Shown one piece after another: positions 32,371-40,936 of a DNA stretch of 44,162 bases (the stretch's first letter is position 1; the number at the start of each line of letters is the position of its first letter). Position numbers and translations under genes: made by a program. The notes below the pieces were generated by a model. That model saw nothing but the letters and a program-made list of their open reading frames with translations. It ran no database searches and was not told the DNA's origin. Origin of the DNA: JAHFKM01 sp035655455 (lineage in GTDB: Archaea; Nanobdellota; Nanobdellia; SCGC-AAA011-G17; GW2011-AR18); assembly GCA_035655455.1 (NCBI GenBank), contig DASRUL010000012.1, forward strand, positions 1 through 44,162, read 5' to 3'.

Positions 32371-33750
32371 ATGCACCCAATGATCGGATTAGAAGTACAT
32401 ATTTCTTTGAACACCCACACAAAACTCTTCTGCTCCTGTCCCTTGCCAAAAGAAGGAGACGAGCCCAACACAAAAACCTGCGATACCTGCGTCGGATTTC
32501 CAGGATCAAAACCTGTCGTGAACAAAAAGGCGATAGCATACGCACTCAAACTTTGCCTTGCCTTACACTGCGCCATCAGCCCAGAAGTCGTCTTCTCAAG
32601 AAAGGTTTACTTTTATCCAGATATGGGAAAGAATTACCAAATAACTCAATACGAACAACCTCTCGGAAGCAATGGAAAGCTCAACATTGGAGACAAAGAA
32701 ATAACCCTCACAAGAATCCACCTTGAAGAAGACCCAGCAGCCTTGCTCCACCAGGGATCAACAGTCCTCGTGGACTACAACAGGTCAGGAAAGCCTCTCT
32801 GCGAAATCGTCACAGCGCCAGACTTCGAAAGCGCGGATGAAGCGCGGGAATTCTTGAAAAGACTCATCACCATCCTGATCTACTTAGACATCTTTGACCA
32901 GAAAGAAGGCGTCATCAAAGCAGACGCAAACGTCAGCATCAAAGGCTACGAACGCGCGGAAATCAAAAACATCACAGGCTTCAAAGAAATAGAACGCGCC
33001 ATCAACTACGAAATAGAGCGACAACGCGTCTTAATCAGAGAACACCAAGGATTGCAGCACAGAGAAACCAGGGGCTGGGATAAAGAAAAAGGCGTAACAC
33101 TCTTCCAAAGAAAAAAAGAAGAAGAACAAGATTATGGATACATCCTTGACACGGACTTAGCGCCCATTGACATTTCTGAAAAAACAATCAGGCAAACAAA
33201 AGCGGCACTCCCAGAACTTCCCCAAGAAAAATCCCAACGCTACCACGCGACCTTGCACCTAAAACAGGATGACGCAGAAGTCATCGCAAACGACTACGCG
33301 CTCGCAACACTTTTTGAAAAAGCAGTGAATACTATTGAGCCCTCGTTCGCAGCAGAATGGATCAGAAGAGAAGTCACCAGAATCTTAAACTACAACAAGA
33401 AAACCCTTGAAGAAACCTTCATCGAAAAACACCTGCTCAAACTTTTAACACTCATTCAAAACAAAAAAATCACCAGAAGAACAGGACAAAAAATCATTGA
33501 ATTACTTTCAAACCACGACATCGACATCGGCAGTTACATCAAAGAACATCACCTAGAACTTGTCGAGGATGAAGGAGCAGTCGAGGACGCGTGCAAAAAA
33601 ATCCTTGAAGAAAACAAACAGGCAGCACAACACTACCGACAAGGAGAAGAAAAAGCCTTCAGCTATTTAGTGGGAGAATGCATGAAAGCCACCAAAGGAA
33701 GAGCAAACCCCCAAACAATCCACGCCGCCCTGAAAAAACTCCTCTCATAA
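32371..33750 (+). CDS. gatB: Asp/Glu-tRNA amidotransferase subunit B
   Basis: The start at MHPMIGLEVH fits both the promoter position and the usual GatB beginning. The 459 residues keep the motifs IGLEVHISLNT, the two Cys pairs CSC and CDTC with VGFPGS, FYPDMGKNYQITQYEQPL, HLEEDPAALLH, VDYNRSGKPLCEIVT and DANVSIKGYERAEIKN, plus a C-terminal helical YqeY-like tail (about 400-459). It binds misacylated tRNA-Gln/Asn and phosphorylates the ester for amidation. gatA and gatC are not in the window. Confidence 0.93.
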   Translation: MHPMIGLEVHISLNTHTKLFCSCPLPKEGDEPNTKTCDTCVGFPGSKPVVNKKAIAYALKLCLALHCAISPEVVFSRKVYFYPDMGKNYQITQYEQPLGSNGKLNIGDKEITLTRIHLEEDPAALLHQGSTVLVDYNRSGKPLCEIVTAPDFESADEAREFLKRLITILIYLDIFDQKEGVIKADANVSIKGYERAEIKNITGFKEIERAINYEIERQRVLIREHQGLQHRETRGWDKEKGVTLFQRKKEEEQDYGYILDTDLAPIDISEKTIRQTKAALPELPQEKSQRYHATLHLKQDDAEVIANDYALATLFEKAVNTIEPSFAAEWIRREVTRILNYNKKTLEETFIEKHLLKLLTLIQNKKITRRTGQKIIELLSNHDIDIGSYIKEHHLELVEDEGAVEDACKKILEENKQAAQHYRQGEEKAFSYLVGECMKATKGRANPQTIHAALKKLLS

Positions 33751-33754
33751 GCCC

Positions 33755-34867
33755 TCACAAGAAGAGCTCGTACACCATCCCAAGAACAATCAATACACCT
33801 ATCCCAAACTTCAACAACTTATTCTTATTCATTACAAACTCCGGAACACGCTTCCCACTTTTCTGCGCCACGCCATGCATCATTAGGATCATCACCAAGA
33901 GCAGGCCACCACCAACCACCCCTGTCACATTCAACACTTTCACAAAACCCCCCACATGCATCGCTAACAAAAACGCAGGAACAATCATAACGTACACCCA
34001 TGAAACACCCTCACTCCGCTTGAAATCAAGCGCAAAATTCTCCTTCAACGCAAAACCTAACGCGACAAACGCAGTGCTCAACGCCAGCAACCCGAAGACC
34101 GCGCCAAGCATGAAGAAAAAAGGACTCACCCTTCCCAATGCCAATACGCTCACCTCTTCCTGCTCAAGACCAAAAACACCAACCATCGCAGCCACGTACA
34201 ACACGTACACTCCACCAGAAATAAGCACGCCATAAATAATGGCTTTCTTTAACTTTCCTCTCTCAGAAAGCTCAAAACTCATCTCGGGAAGCACGCTTAC
34301 CCCCAAATAGGAGAACAACACAACCCCATAAGGAACAAGCAACGAACGCCACGAGAACAAAACCAAATTCTCAAAACGCGCGAAAGGCAGTAACGCAACA
34401 CTCAACACTATCGCGCCAAGAATCTTCAACGGCGTAAAAAAACCCTCAAAACGCGCGAAAACAGCTAAATCAAAGAGCAGCACCAAGGCTAAGACAATAA
34501 AAAAAATCCAGCTTCCAAGCTCAGGCTTGAACCCAAACAGCGCACCAAGCAACTCACCGCCACCAAGAGTATACCCAAACAACGCGCCATACACACTAAA
34601 AATCAAAATAAACAACATCACACGCTTCCCCCACTTTCCAAAATACACTTCAGCGAGACCAGAAAGCTGATGCTTCCCCTTTGTCCTCAAAATCACCTCA
34701 CCAAGATACAACGAAACCAACAACATCAACAGGCCAACAACAAGCAACACCAAGACACCTGTCAAAAAACCAGCCTTCGCGACAACAAAGGGAAGAGCAA
34801 AAATTCCAGCGCCGACAGTCACGCCAACGAGCGTAAACACCGCGTTCCAAAACCCTCTTTTTTCCAT
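33755..34867 (-). CDS. Amino-acid permease, APC/HAAAP type
   Basis: The 370 residues hold about 11 hydrophobic helices. The N-terminus VFTLVGVTVGAGIFALPFVVAKAG is the unwound first helix with the GAGI motif typical of APC-superfamily amino-acid transporters (aromatic amino-acid permease branch). A TATA-like gtttaaatag (reverse complement of 34893-34903) precedes the ATG. It converges with gatB, 4 bases apart. The substrate cannot be fixed. Confidence 0.85.
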   Translation of the reverse strand: MEKRGFWNAVFTLVGVTVGAGIFALPFVVAKAGFLTGVLVLLVVGLLMLLVSLYLGEVILRTKGKHQLSGLAEVYFGKWGKRVMLFILIFSVYGALFGYTLGGGELLGALFGFKPELGSWIFFIVLALVLLFDLAVFARFEGFFTPLKILGAIVLSVALLPFARFENLVLFSWRSLLVPYGVVLFSYLGVSVLPEMSFELSERGKLKKAIIYGVLISGGVYVLYVAAMVGVFGLEQEEVSVLALGRVSPFFFMLGAVFGLLALSTAFVALGFALKENFALDFKRSEGVSWVYVMIVPAFLLAMHVGGFVKVLNVTGVVGGGLLLVMILMMHGVAQKSGKRVPEFVMNKNKLLKFGIGVLIVLGMVYELFL

Positions 34868-34891
34868 TAAAGAAAGACATCACAAAAAGAA

Positions 34892-35248
34892 CTATTTAAA
34901 CCTACTCTTCATCTCGCTCTCGAGAATTTGACTTAACTTTAATCTCGCCCCATTCTTCGCTTCATTTTTAGACGATACCACAGCTTCTCTCTTTTCACGA
35001 TCCTTCCCCCGCCTAAACTCATCATAATACGCGAGCAACTCATCATACCTCATAGCGAGCTCTCTTGGAACAGGCTCCTCAGCAGGAATTTTTCTCCTTT
35101 TGCTATAGGTTTCTTCAAATCCATCAATAACCTGATTCACCAATCCCCTATATTTCCTATCTGAATTTGGGGGAAGCTCCCTCGCGTCAAGATGCAACAG
35201 CCTATAAAACTCTCTCCTGAAATCCTCATACAACAAAACTTTCTTCAT
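34892..35248 (-). CDS. Unrecognised charged helical protein, 118 residues
   Basis: A TATA-like element (reverse complement of 35270-35280) lies about 25 bases before the ATG. The sequence is very rich in Arg, Glu and Lys and mainly helical (DFRREFYRLLHLDARELPP, ELAMRYDELLAYYDEFRRG). No membrane segment or known motif. The last codons overlap the promoter of the permease gene. Confidence 0.5.
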   Translation of the reverse strand: MKKVLLYEDFRREFYRLLHLDARELPPNSDRKYRGLVNQVIDGFEETYSKRRKIPAEEPVPRELAMRYDELLAYYDEFRRGKDREKREAVVSSKNEAKNGARLKLSQILESEMKSRFK

Positions 35249-35308
35249 TCCTCCCTTTACCCTCCTTTAATTTTTAAAGGTTCGCTTTTTCCTCTCTGTC
35301 GCAATAAC

Positions 35309-35359
35309 GGGTGATGATTCTCAAGTCGAATGCGTGTGATAAGCGGGTTTTTACTGAAA
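35309..35359 (+). ncRNA. Candidate C/D-box sRNA
   Basis: In order: box C GTGATGA (35311-35317), an 8-base spacer, a D'-like TCGA (35326-35329), box C' GTGATAA (35336-35342), an 11-base guide GCGGGTTTTTA and box D CTGA (35354-35357). Sizes and order match archaeal C/D sRNAs that guide 2'-O-methylation. A T/A-rich box A (tttttaaagg, 35271-35280) lies 25-30 bases upstream. The D' box is weak, and flanking stems are short. Confidence 0.5.
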
Positions 35360-35445
35360 TTTTTGAATAATATTACAAAAAATTCGAAAACTTTTCGGTT
35401 TTTTCTAGGAAACGCATATTAAACTTAAAACATAGATTTTATTGG

Positions 35446-35754
35446 ATGGGGCAGTATTTTATTATAGTAAACCTAAGAAAAAGAGAGTATATTCATCCGC
35501 ATGATCTAAAGCGTGGTGCAAAATTATTAGAAATTAGCAAGGATCCAATTATTTATGGTTTAATGTCACTTTTACAAGCCAAAAATAAAGAGAAAACTGC
35601 TTTGCATCTTGGTTCGTGGGCGAATGACAAAATACTCTTTATTGGCGACTCTGAAGATTCCTCATTTTTTAAACAGGTTGTTGTAAGTTTTAAGAACATA
35701 TCAAAAGAAGCTTATAACGAATACTTAAATTTTTCAATAAATGTAAAATCTTGA
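35446..35754 (+). CDS. Conserved 'MGQYF..VNL' protein of unknown function
   Basis: The 102 residues begin MGQYFIIVNLRKREYIHPHDL, followed by KLLEIS, then LGSWANDKILFIGD. The same order (MGQYy.vVNldkreylhPh ... GxWagdri.ivGD) recurs in a small family of bacterial, phage and plasmid proteins of unknown role, recalled from memory. It lies at the left edge of the AT-rich island, convergent with hsdR. Possibly mobile-element cargo. Confidence 0.6.
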   Translation: MGQYFIIVNLRKREYIHPHDLKRGAKLLEISKDPIIYGLMSLLQAKNKEKTALHLGSWANDKILFIGDSEDSSFFKQVVVSFKNISKEAYNEYLNFSINVKS

Positions 35755-35760
35755 TGATTA

Positions 35761-38700
35761 TTATTTACCAACCCAACCTTTGGCAATTAATTCTGCTTGC
35801 TTCAAAACTGTTTCTATTGCGTTCTTTTCCTTATCTGGAGGATAATCATATTTTCTCAGAATTTTCTTGACTTTTAAACGCAATTCTGCTTGTACGCTTT
35901 CTCTTTGTGTCCAGTCAACAGCGTCATTTTTTCTCATTATTTCAGCTAATTCAAATGTAATCTTTCGCAGTGTGTCATCGCCCAATATTTTTACCGCACT
36001 GTCATTAACACTTAGAGCATCATAAAATGCGACCTCATCATCATTCATATTAAGCTCTTTGCCTCTGCCTTTCTCATCTCTGACTTTTCTTGCCAACTCA
36101 ATCAATTCCTCTATAACTTGGGCAGCCTCTATACTCCTATTCGTATATTTCTTGATGGTTTTATCGAGCAAATCCATGAATGACTTGGCTTGAACCATAT
36201 TTTTCTTTGATATAATTCTTATTTCATCATTAAGCAATTTTTTCAACGCCTCAAACGCAAGATTTTTTTGGGGCATTTCCTTGACTTCTGCTAAGAAACC
36301 CTCGGATAAAATGGAGAGTTCTGGCTTTTGTATTCCTGCCGCCTCAAAAATATCGATAATTCTATCAGAGATTACTGCTTTTGACAAAATCTGCTTAATT
36401 GCTGAATCAAATTTATCCTGCAATTCTCTCTTTGTTTCTGTTGTTTTGGTGATAGCAGATTTTATCGCTTGGAAAAAGCCAACTTCTTCTTTTATTTTCA
36501 TCGCTTTATCATGCGGAACAGCTAAAGAAAACGCTTTGAGGAGAGCAGTAACTTCTCTCGCAAATCTTTCTTTCTTATCTTTCTCTTTTAGGATATGCTC
36601 CATTGCGGACGGAACGAATGATATTCTCTCCTCTGGCCTAAGCTGGAAGAATTTTTTATAATTGAAGCCATAGAACATATCTTTTACAATTTCATATTTT
36701 TCCATCGTTAGCTTAACTGCTTGCTCTTGGTCAAAAGTCGGTTTTCCTTTTCCGCCGCTTTCAGTATAATTCATTAATGCTTTTTTTAGTTCAGCGCCAA
36801 CACCCATATAATCGACTATCAAACCGCCTTCTTTTCCAGGATAAACTCGGTTTACTCTGGCAATTGCCTGCATTAGCGTATGCCCTTTAATCGGCTTATC
36901 CAAATACATCGTATGGAGAGAGGGAGCATCAAATCCAGTCAGGAACATATCTCTAACTATCATTAACTTTAATTCGTGCTTATCATCTTTTAGATTATCT
37001 CCTATCTGCTTTCTTCTTTTCCTGTTTCTGATGTGTTGTTGCCATTCTTTTGGATCAGAAGCTGAACCTGTCATAACTATTTTTATGAAGCCTTTGTCAT
37101 CGTCTTCATTATGCCATTCTGGCTTTACTTTTATTATTTCGTTGTAGAGATCAACGCAAATTCTTCTGCTCATTCCAACAATAATTCCTTTTCCTTCCAA
37201 AACAGATATTCTCTCCTCAAAATGCTTCACTATATCTTTGGCAATTCTGCTTATTCTTCTTGGAGAGCCAGCAACCTTTTCCAATCGCGCCCATTTGCTT
37301 TTTAGCTTATCTTTGCCTTCAATCTCTTCCCCTTCTGTGGCTTCCTCAAACTCTTCATCAATTTTTGGTCTCTCTTCTGGCTTTAATTCAAGTTTTGCCA
37401 ATCTACTTTCATAAAAAATTCTAACCGTAGCCCCATCTTCCACCGCCTGCTCAATATCATAAACATCAACGTATTTTCCGAATACTGCCGGCGTGCTCCT
37501 GTCTGATTTCTCAATAGGTGTTCCTGTAAATCCTATAAACGAGGCATTTGGCAGGGCATCTCGTAGATATTTAGCATATCCATACGTGATTAACGCCTTG
37601 TCTTTCTTGTCTAATATCTTCGCAGAAAAACCATACTGGCTTCTGTGCGCCTCATCAGCTATAACAATGATATTATCTCTTTCTGAGAGAATAGGATATT
37701 TTTCCCTGTCTTGTTCTGGAAAGAATTTTTGTATTGTTGTGAAAACAACTCCGCCAGAAGATACCTTGAGCAGTTTCTGAATTTCTTTCCTATCATTCGC
37801 CTGTGTTGGCTTTTGCCTTAAAATATCCTGGCATTTCCCAAAAGTTCCAAATAGCTGGTCGTCTAAGTCATTTCTATCAGTTAAGACTATGATTGTAGGA
37901 TTGTCAAATTCTCTGACTAATTTTCCAGTATAAAAAACCATAGTTAAAGACTTGCCAGAGCCTTGCGTATGCCAGACTACTCCTGCTTTTTTATCTCCTT
38001 TTGGCTGTTCTTTAACAGATGAAAGCCCATAAGATTCCGGGGCTTCTCTAACTTGCATGATTGATTTTGCGCTGGCTCTTCTGGTTGATTCTATTGCTTT
38101 AATTACCGCCCAATATTGATGATAAGCCGCAACTTTCTTTTTTGTCTCTTTATCTTTTTCAAAGACAATGAAGTTTCTGATAATGTCTAATATTTTTTTC
38201 TTATCGCACATTCCTCTCAATAAAACTTCAATTTCAGTTAATCCCTTCTTTGGCTTTTCTCCATTGATAGTTTTCCACTGCATAAACCTCTCTCTTTCAG
38301 AGGTTATTGTTCCTGCTCTCGCTTCAATTCCATCGCTGATTATAAGAATTTCATTAAATCTGAATAAAGAGGGCAGTTGTTCTTTATATGTTTGGAATTG
38401 GTCATAAGCTGTCCAAATATCGGCTTTTTCATCTGCCAGATTCTTTAATTCCAAAACCACTAACGGCAAGCCATTAACGAATAGGATAACATCGGGTCTT
38501 CTTTCAACATTGTTTTCAATAATTGTAAACTGATTAACTGCTGAGAACTCATTATTTTCGAGGTTATTATAATCAAATAGATTTACTATAATGTGCCTTT
38601 CTTCTCCGCCTTTTGAGATAGGAATACTAACACCATCAACAAGCAATTTATGGAAACTTTCGTTGTCTGCTATTAGCTTCTGGCTTTCGCTTCTTAGAAT

Positions 38701-38928
38701 CTGCTTTATTGCCTGCTCTCTTGCTTCTTCTGAGATTGATGGATTAATTTTTCTCAGAGCATATCGCAATTTATCAACCAGAACAACCTCTTTATAGTCT
38801 GATCTTAACGCAGAGCTTCCGCCAGGCAGATATTCCTCATTGCTTCCTCTGATTATATCATAATCAAGATTCTTGAGAATATCCAAAACATTCTCTTCAA
38901 CGTGCTCTTCAGTTATGAGTTTTTTCAT
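35761..38928 (-). CDS. hsdR: Type I restriction enzyme subunit R
   Basis: The 1055 residues show the PD-(D/E)xK-type nuclease region with LPLVVLELKN (about 155-164), Walker A HTQGSGKSLTMVF (about 316-328), DEAHRSQYG (about 425), GFTGTPIEK and the helicase motifs MTGSAS, DMFLTGFDAPSLHTMYLDKP and QAIARVNRVY. It is the ATP-driven translocase and nuclease of a type I system. Its ATG overlaps the HEPN stop (ATGA). The first 22 codons occur a second time, diverged, at 39968-40033. hsdM is not in the window. Confidence 0.95.
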   Translation of the reverse strand: MKKLITEEHVEENVLDILKNLDYDIIRGSNEEYLPGGSSALRSDYKEVVLVDKLRYALRKINPSISEEAREQAIKQILRSESQKLIADNESFHKLLVDGVSIPISKGGEERHIIVNLFDYNNLENNEFSAVNQFTIIENNVERRPDVILFVNGLPLVVLELKNLADEKADIWTAYDQFQTYKEQLPSLFRFNEILIISDGIEARAGTITSERERFMQWKTINGEKPKKGLTEIEVLLRGMCDKKKILDIIRNFIVFEKDKETKKKVAAYHQYWAVIKAIESTRRASAKSIMQVREAPESYGLSSVKEQPKGDKKAGVVWHTQGSGKSLTMVFYTGKLVREFDNPTIIVLTDRNDLDDQLFGTFGKCQDILRQKPTQANDRKEIQKLLKVSSGGVVFTTIQKFFPEQDREKYPILSERDNIIVIADEAHRSQYGFSAKILDKKDKALITYGYAKYLRDALPNASFIGFTGTPIEKSDRSTPAVFGKYVDVYDIEQAVEDGATVRIFYESRLAKLELKPEERPKIDEEFEEATEGEEIEGKDKLKSKWARLEKVAGSPRRISRIAKDIVKHFEERISVLEGKGIIVGMSRRICVDLYNEIIKVKPEWHNEDDDKGFIKIVMTGSASDPKEWQQHIRNRKRRKQIGDNLKDDKHELKLMIVRDMFLTGFDAPSLHTMYLDKPIKGHTLMQAIARVNRVYPGKEGGLIVDYMGVGAELKKALMNYTESGGKGKPTFDQEQAVKLTMEKYEIVKDMFYGFNYKKFFQLRPEERISFVPSAMEHILKEKDKKERFAREVTALLKAFSLAVPHDKAMKIKEEVGFFQAIKSAITKTTETKRELQDKFDSAIKQILSKAVISDRIIDIFEAAGIQKPELSILSEGFLAEVKEMPQKNLAFEALKKLLNDEIRIISKKNMVQAKSFMDLLDKTIKKYTNRSIEAAQVIEELIELARKVRDEKGRGKELNMNDDEVAFYDALSVNDSAVKILGDDTLRKITFELAEIMRKNDAVDWTQRESVQAELRLKVKKILRKYDYPPDKEKNAIETVLKQAELIAKGWVGK
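38863..38928 (-). repeat. 66-bp direct repeat, copy 1 (hsdR 5' end)
   Basis: The first 22 codons of hsdR. It matches copy 2 (39968-40033) at 58 of 66 positions. The match begins at the ATG and ends about two bases past codon 22. Both copies are in the same orientation and bracket the HEPN/nucleotidyltransferase pair. Confidence 0.85.
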
Positions 38929-39326
38929 TCTAACTCCTTAATTATTTTCTTGCATTTCTCTATTGCTTGTTTTGCTGTCTCATAATCCATCCTGCTTCCG
39001 TAATAAGTAAGAGAGTTTCTCTTGAATCTTAGGTCGTCAAATAACAAGTATAGATCTTCTCTTTTAAGAATATCTCTTAGATAAAAACCTAAGCAAACAT
39101 GGTTTAAGATATTATATCCTTTCTTGAAAGTGATTGCTTGTAGTAATTCTAAAATTGAAGTGTAATAATCCTCAAACACAAAATTGCAGTTTTTTTCATT
39201 TATTTCTTTGATTAGGCTTATTCTTTCGTTTGCAGTTTCTATTAATGATTTTGCCCGGTTCATATCCGGAGTTATGTCTTTTGCTGATTTATTCGTTAAG
39301 CAGTCATTCCAGCTTGTTTCTTTCAT
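38925..39326 (-). CDS. HEPN-family toxin-like protein
   Basis: The 133 residues are helical. The N-terminal part has NRAKSLIETANERISLI, and the C-terminal helix carries RFKRNSLTYYGSRMDYETAK. RN-x4-YYG at the end of helix 4 is the variant of the R-x4-6-H RNase motif found in HEPN proteins paired with minimal nucleotidyltransferases. Its ATG overlaps the upstream gene by 4 bases. In known MNT-HEPN pairs the HEPN is the toxin and the transferase neutralises it by adding nucleotides to its Tyr; that role is inferred here. Confidence 0.75.
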   Translation of the reverse strand: MKETSWNDCLTNKSAKDITPDMNRAKSLIETANERISLIKEINEKNCNFVFEDYYTSILELLQAITFKKGYNILNHVCLGFYLRDILKREDLYLLFDDLRFKRNSLTYYGSRMDYETAKQAIEKCKKIIKELE

Positions 39327-39853
39327 TTGAATACCTCTATGTAATTGTTTAAGGTTATGCCGTTTATAATATTGTTTGCTAAGTTTGGATTGGTTATTTC
39401 CTTTATGTTTTTATGCTGAAATACCTGGATTTCTCTTTTTAGCAATTTTTTGAATTTTTCAAGATTTACTTGTTTTTTTGAGGGTGTTTCTATGTATAAA
39501 TCAATATCGCTGTCCTCTGTATCTTCCCCTTTTGCGTATGAGCCGAAAAGAACTATTGCAGGGTTACTTAATTCTATTTTCAGATAATTTATTATTCCTG
39601 ATTCATATAATTGTTTTATGTTATGGAGTTTTTTTCCTAAAAGGTAAGTTTCGCTTCTGCTTGCGGTGTAAAAATTGACATTGCCGGTTTTGTTGATTGT
39701 TAAAATATCTTCTTGCTCTAATTCCTTGCAGTATCTTATTACGGAGGGGAGGGGAAGTTTTAGTGTTCTTTCAATCTCCCTAACTCTAAGCTTGGCAGTA
39801 GGATTAATGAAGAAATATTCTTTTATTGTTTGCTTGATATCTTTCCGTTTCAT
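39323..39853 (-). CDS. HTH-nucleotidyltransferase (MNT-type antitoxin)
   Basis: The 176 residues start with a winged-helix part (about 1-70: LRVREIERTLKLPLPSVIRYCKELEQEDIL). A Pol-beta-type nucleotidyltransferase core follows: VLFGSYAKGEDTEDSDIDLYIE (about 98-119) with GS and D-x-D for metal and NTP binding. An N-terminal HTH fused to MNT is common in archaeal antitoxins and suggests autoregulation through the palindrome just upstream. It overlaps the HEPN start by 4 bases. Confidence 0.85.
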   Translation of the reverse strand: MKRKDIKQTIKEYFFINPTAKLRVREIERTLKLPLPSVIRYCKELEQEDILTINKTGNVNFYTASRSETYLLGKKLHNIKQLYESGIINYLKIELSNPAIVLFGSYAKGEDTEDSDIDLYIETPSKKQVNLEKFKKLLKREIQVFQHKNIKEITNPNLANNIINGITLNNYIEVFK

Positions 39854-39867
39854 TTGATAAGCAATAG

Positions 39868-39879
39868 TATCAATTGATA
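39868..39879. promoter_or_regulatory. 12-bp palindrome, probable MNT-HEPN operator, next to TATA
   Basis: The perfect palindrome tatcaattgata lies 15 bases before the MNT ATG. It touches the TATA-like run ttaaatat (reverse complement of 39878-39885). A dimeric HTH protein binding here would occlude TBP. The arrangement suggests autorepression by the HTH-MNT protein. Confidence 0.5.
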
Positions 39880-39964
39880 TTTAAAGTTATCGGTATTCTA
39901 TGAACACAAGGCAATATACTATTATTTTTGGAGTAGTTACTTCTGTTTTTGGAGTTGTTGTTTT

Positions 39965-40033
39965 TCAATCAAGATTCTTGAGAGTATCCAAAGCATTCTC
40001 TTCAACGTGGGATTCAGTTATGGGGTGTTTCAT
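39965..40033 (-). pseudogene. hsdR 5' remnant (repeat copy 2)
   Basis: ATG 40033 begins a 22-codon ORF (MKHPITESHVEENALDTLKN, then LD and stop) matching hsdR's MKKLITEEHVEENVLDILKN at 17 of 22 residues. Its ATG overlaps the stop of the 40030-40500 gene as ATGA, just as the intact hsdR start overlaps HEPN. It marks where hsdR probably once followed directly. Confidence 0.8.
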
Positions 40034-40500
40034 TTTTGTATTATTTTTTCAATCTCTTTCATTGCAGAGGTTATAAATCTATATAAATCCTGGTAGTAAG
40101 TATTTGTTCTGAGATCTGATTTTATTTTGGAATTTTCAATGATTAACTTCCATAAATAGTTAATATTATTTATTTTCTCAAAAATTGCAATTAATTCCTT
40201 TTTTAATCCTTTTGTGCCAACCCACCAAATGCAACATTCTTTTTGTGTAGTATATTTGATATTTGTCAAGTAAAAATTTAAATCTATGTTGGCAATAGGC
40301 CAAGACGGATCAGGCAATTTCTTGTCTTTCAGATGCTTCTCGTGTTCTTTTGCCGATTCTTCTATAAAACCAAGATGTTGATAAAGAGCTTTTAATCTGG
40401 ACAGTTCGTGATTTCTTTCTGAACGCCACAGGAAGAAAGAGAAGGCAGCAGCGAGAATGGCTGCAATACTTCCCGCGTAAGTTAAGTTGACTTCAATCAT
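40030..40500 (-). CDS. Single-pass membrane protein of the island
   Basis: The 156 residues have one N-terminal membrane helix (about 7-26), then a long soluble part with helical, charged segments (LSRLKALYQHLGFIEES) and two adjacent Cys (CCIWW, about 88). The overlap with the upstream gene by 4 bases and with the hsdR remnant by 4 bases places it in the restriction operon. No family recognised. Confidence 0.6.
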   Translation of the reverse strand: MIEVNLTYAGSIAAILAAAFSFFLWRSERNHELSRLKALYQHLGFIEESAKEHEKHLKDKKLPDPSWPIANIDLNFYLTNIKYTTQKECCIWWVGTKGLKKELIAIFEKINNINYLWKLIIENSKIKSDLRTNTYYQDLYRFITSAMKEIEKIIQK

Positions 40501-40772
40501 TTTTTATTGCTCCATGATTTTATTTTGAATATGCCTTCAATGTCCTTTTTGTATATTACGAGGAAAAAGAAAGCACCAATTATGATATATGTACCGATTT
40601 TTATACTTTCAGTGTCAAAAAATCCTTTTGTTGTCAATAGATAAATGTAATAGCTTAGCAAGTGTATTGCTCCAAAAATCAACAACACCCCCAGGATAAT
40701 ACAAATAATGACATGTAGCCAAGACCTGAACCGTTCCCATTTTGTTGGTTTAATCGGAACTTTTGCCTTCAT
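40497..40772 (-). CDS. Two-helix membrane protein of the island
   Basis: The start is ATG 40772, which follows a GGGAGGA ribosome site; a TTG five codons upstream is rejected. The 91 residues have two hydrophobic segments (about 20-46, IICIILGVLLIFGAIHLLSYYIY, and 58-74) and basic ends. Overlaps on both sides are 4 bases. Function unknown; possibly the membrane effector of the system. Confidence 0.6.
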   Translation of the reverse strand: MKAKVPIKPTKWERFRSWLHVIICIILGVLLIFGAIHLLSYYIYLLTTKGFFDTESIKIGTYIIIGAFFFLVIYKKDIEGIFKIKSWSNKK

Positions 40773-40936
40773 TTGAAGTCCTCCCAATTAAGCCATTGTC
40801 CACAATTTGGGCATTGTTTATTGCTGTTGGTAACAGGATAATTACATCTTGGACATTTACCGTGTTTTCTACTGAGTAGCCAGCCTAACAAAGCTAAACC
40901 GCCTAAAGTCAAAAGCAATTTATCTTCTTTATTCAT
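40769..40936 (-). CDS. Membrane zinc-ribbon microprotein, 55 residues
   Basis: Too short for usual gene-finding limits. ATG 40936 overlaps the hsdS stop, and its TGA overlaps the next ATG. It has a hydrophobic helix (LLLTLGGLALLGWLL) followed by C-P-R-C ... C-P-N-C with 12 residues between the pairs, a zinc ribbon. Coupling on both sides and the intact zinc site argue that it is translated. Confidence 0.75.
   Translation of the reverse strand: MNKEDKLLLTLGGLALLGWLLSRKHGKCPRCNYPVTNSNKQCPNCGQWLNWEDFK

Noticed and set aside
39900..40076. 58-codon plus-strand ORF with a hydrophobic N-terminus
   Set aside because: Its second half is the antisense of the hsdR remnant and of a membrane gene, so hydrophobicity may be incidental. 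No independent support.
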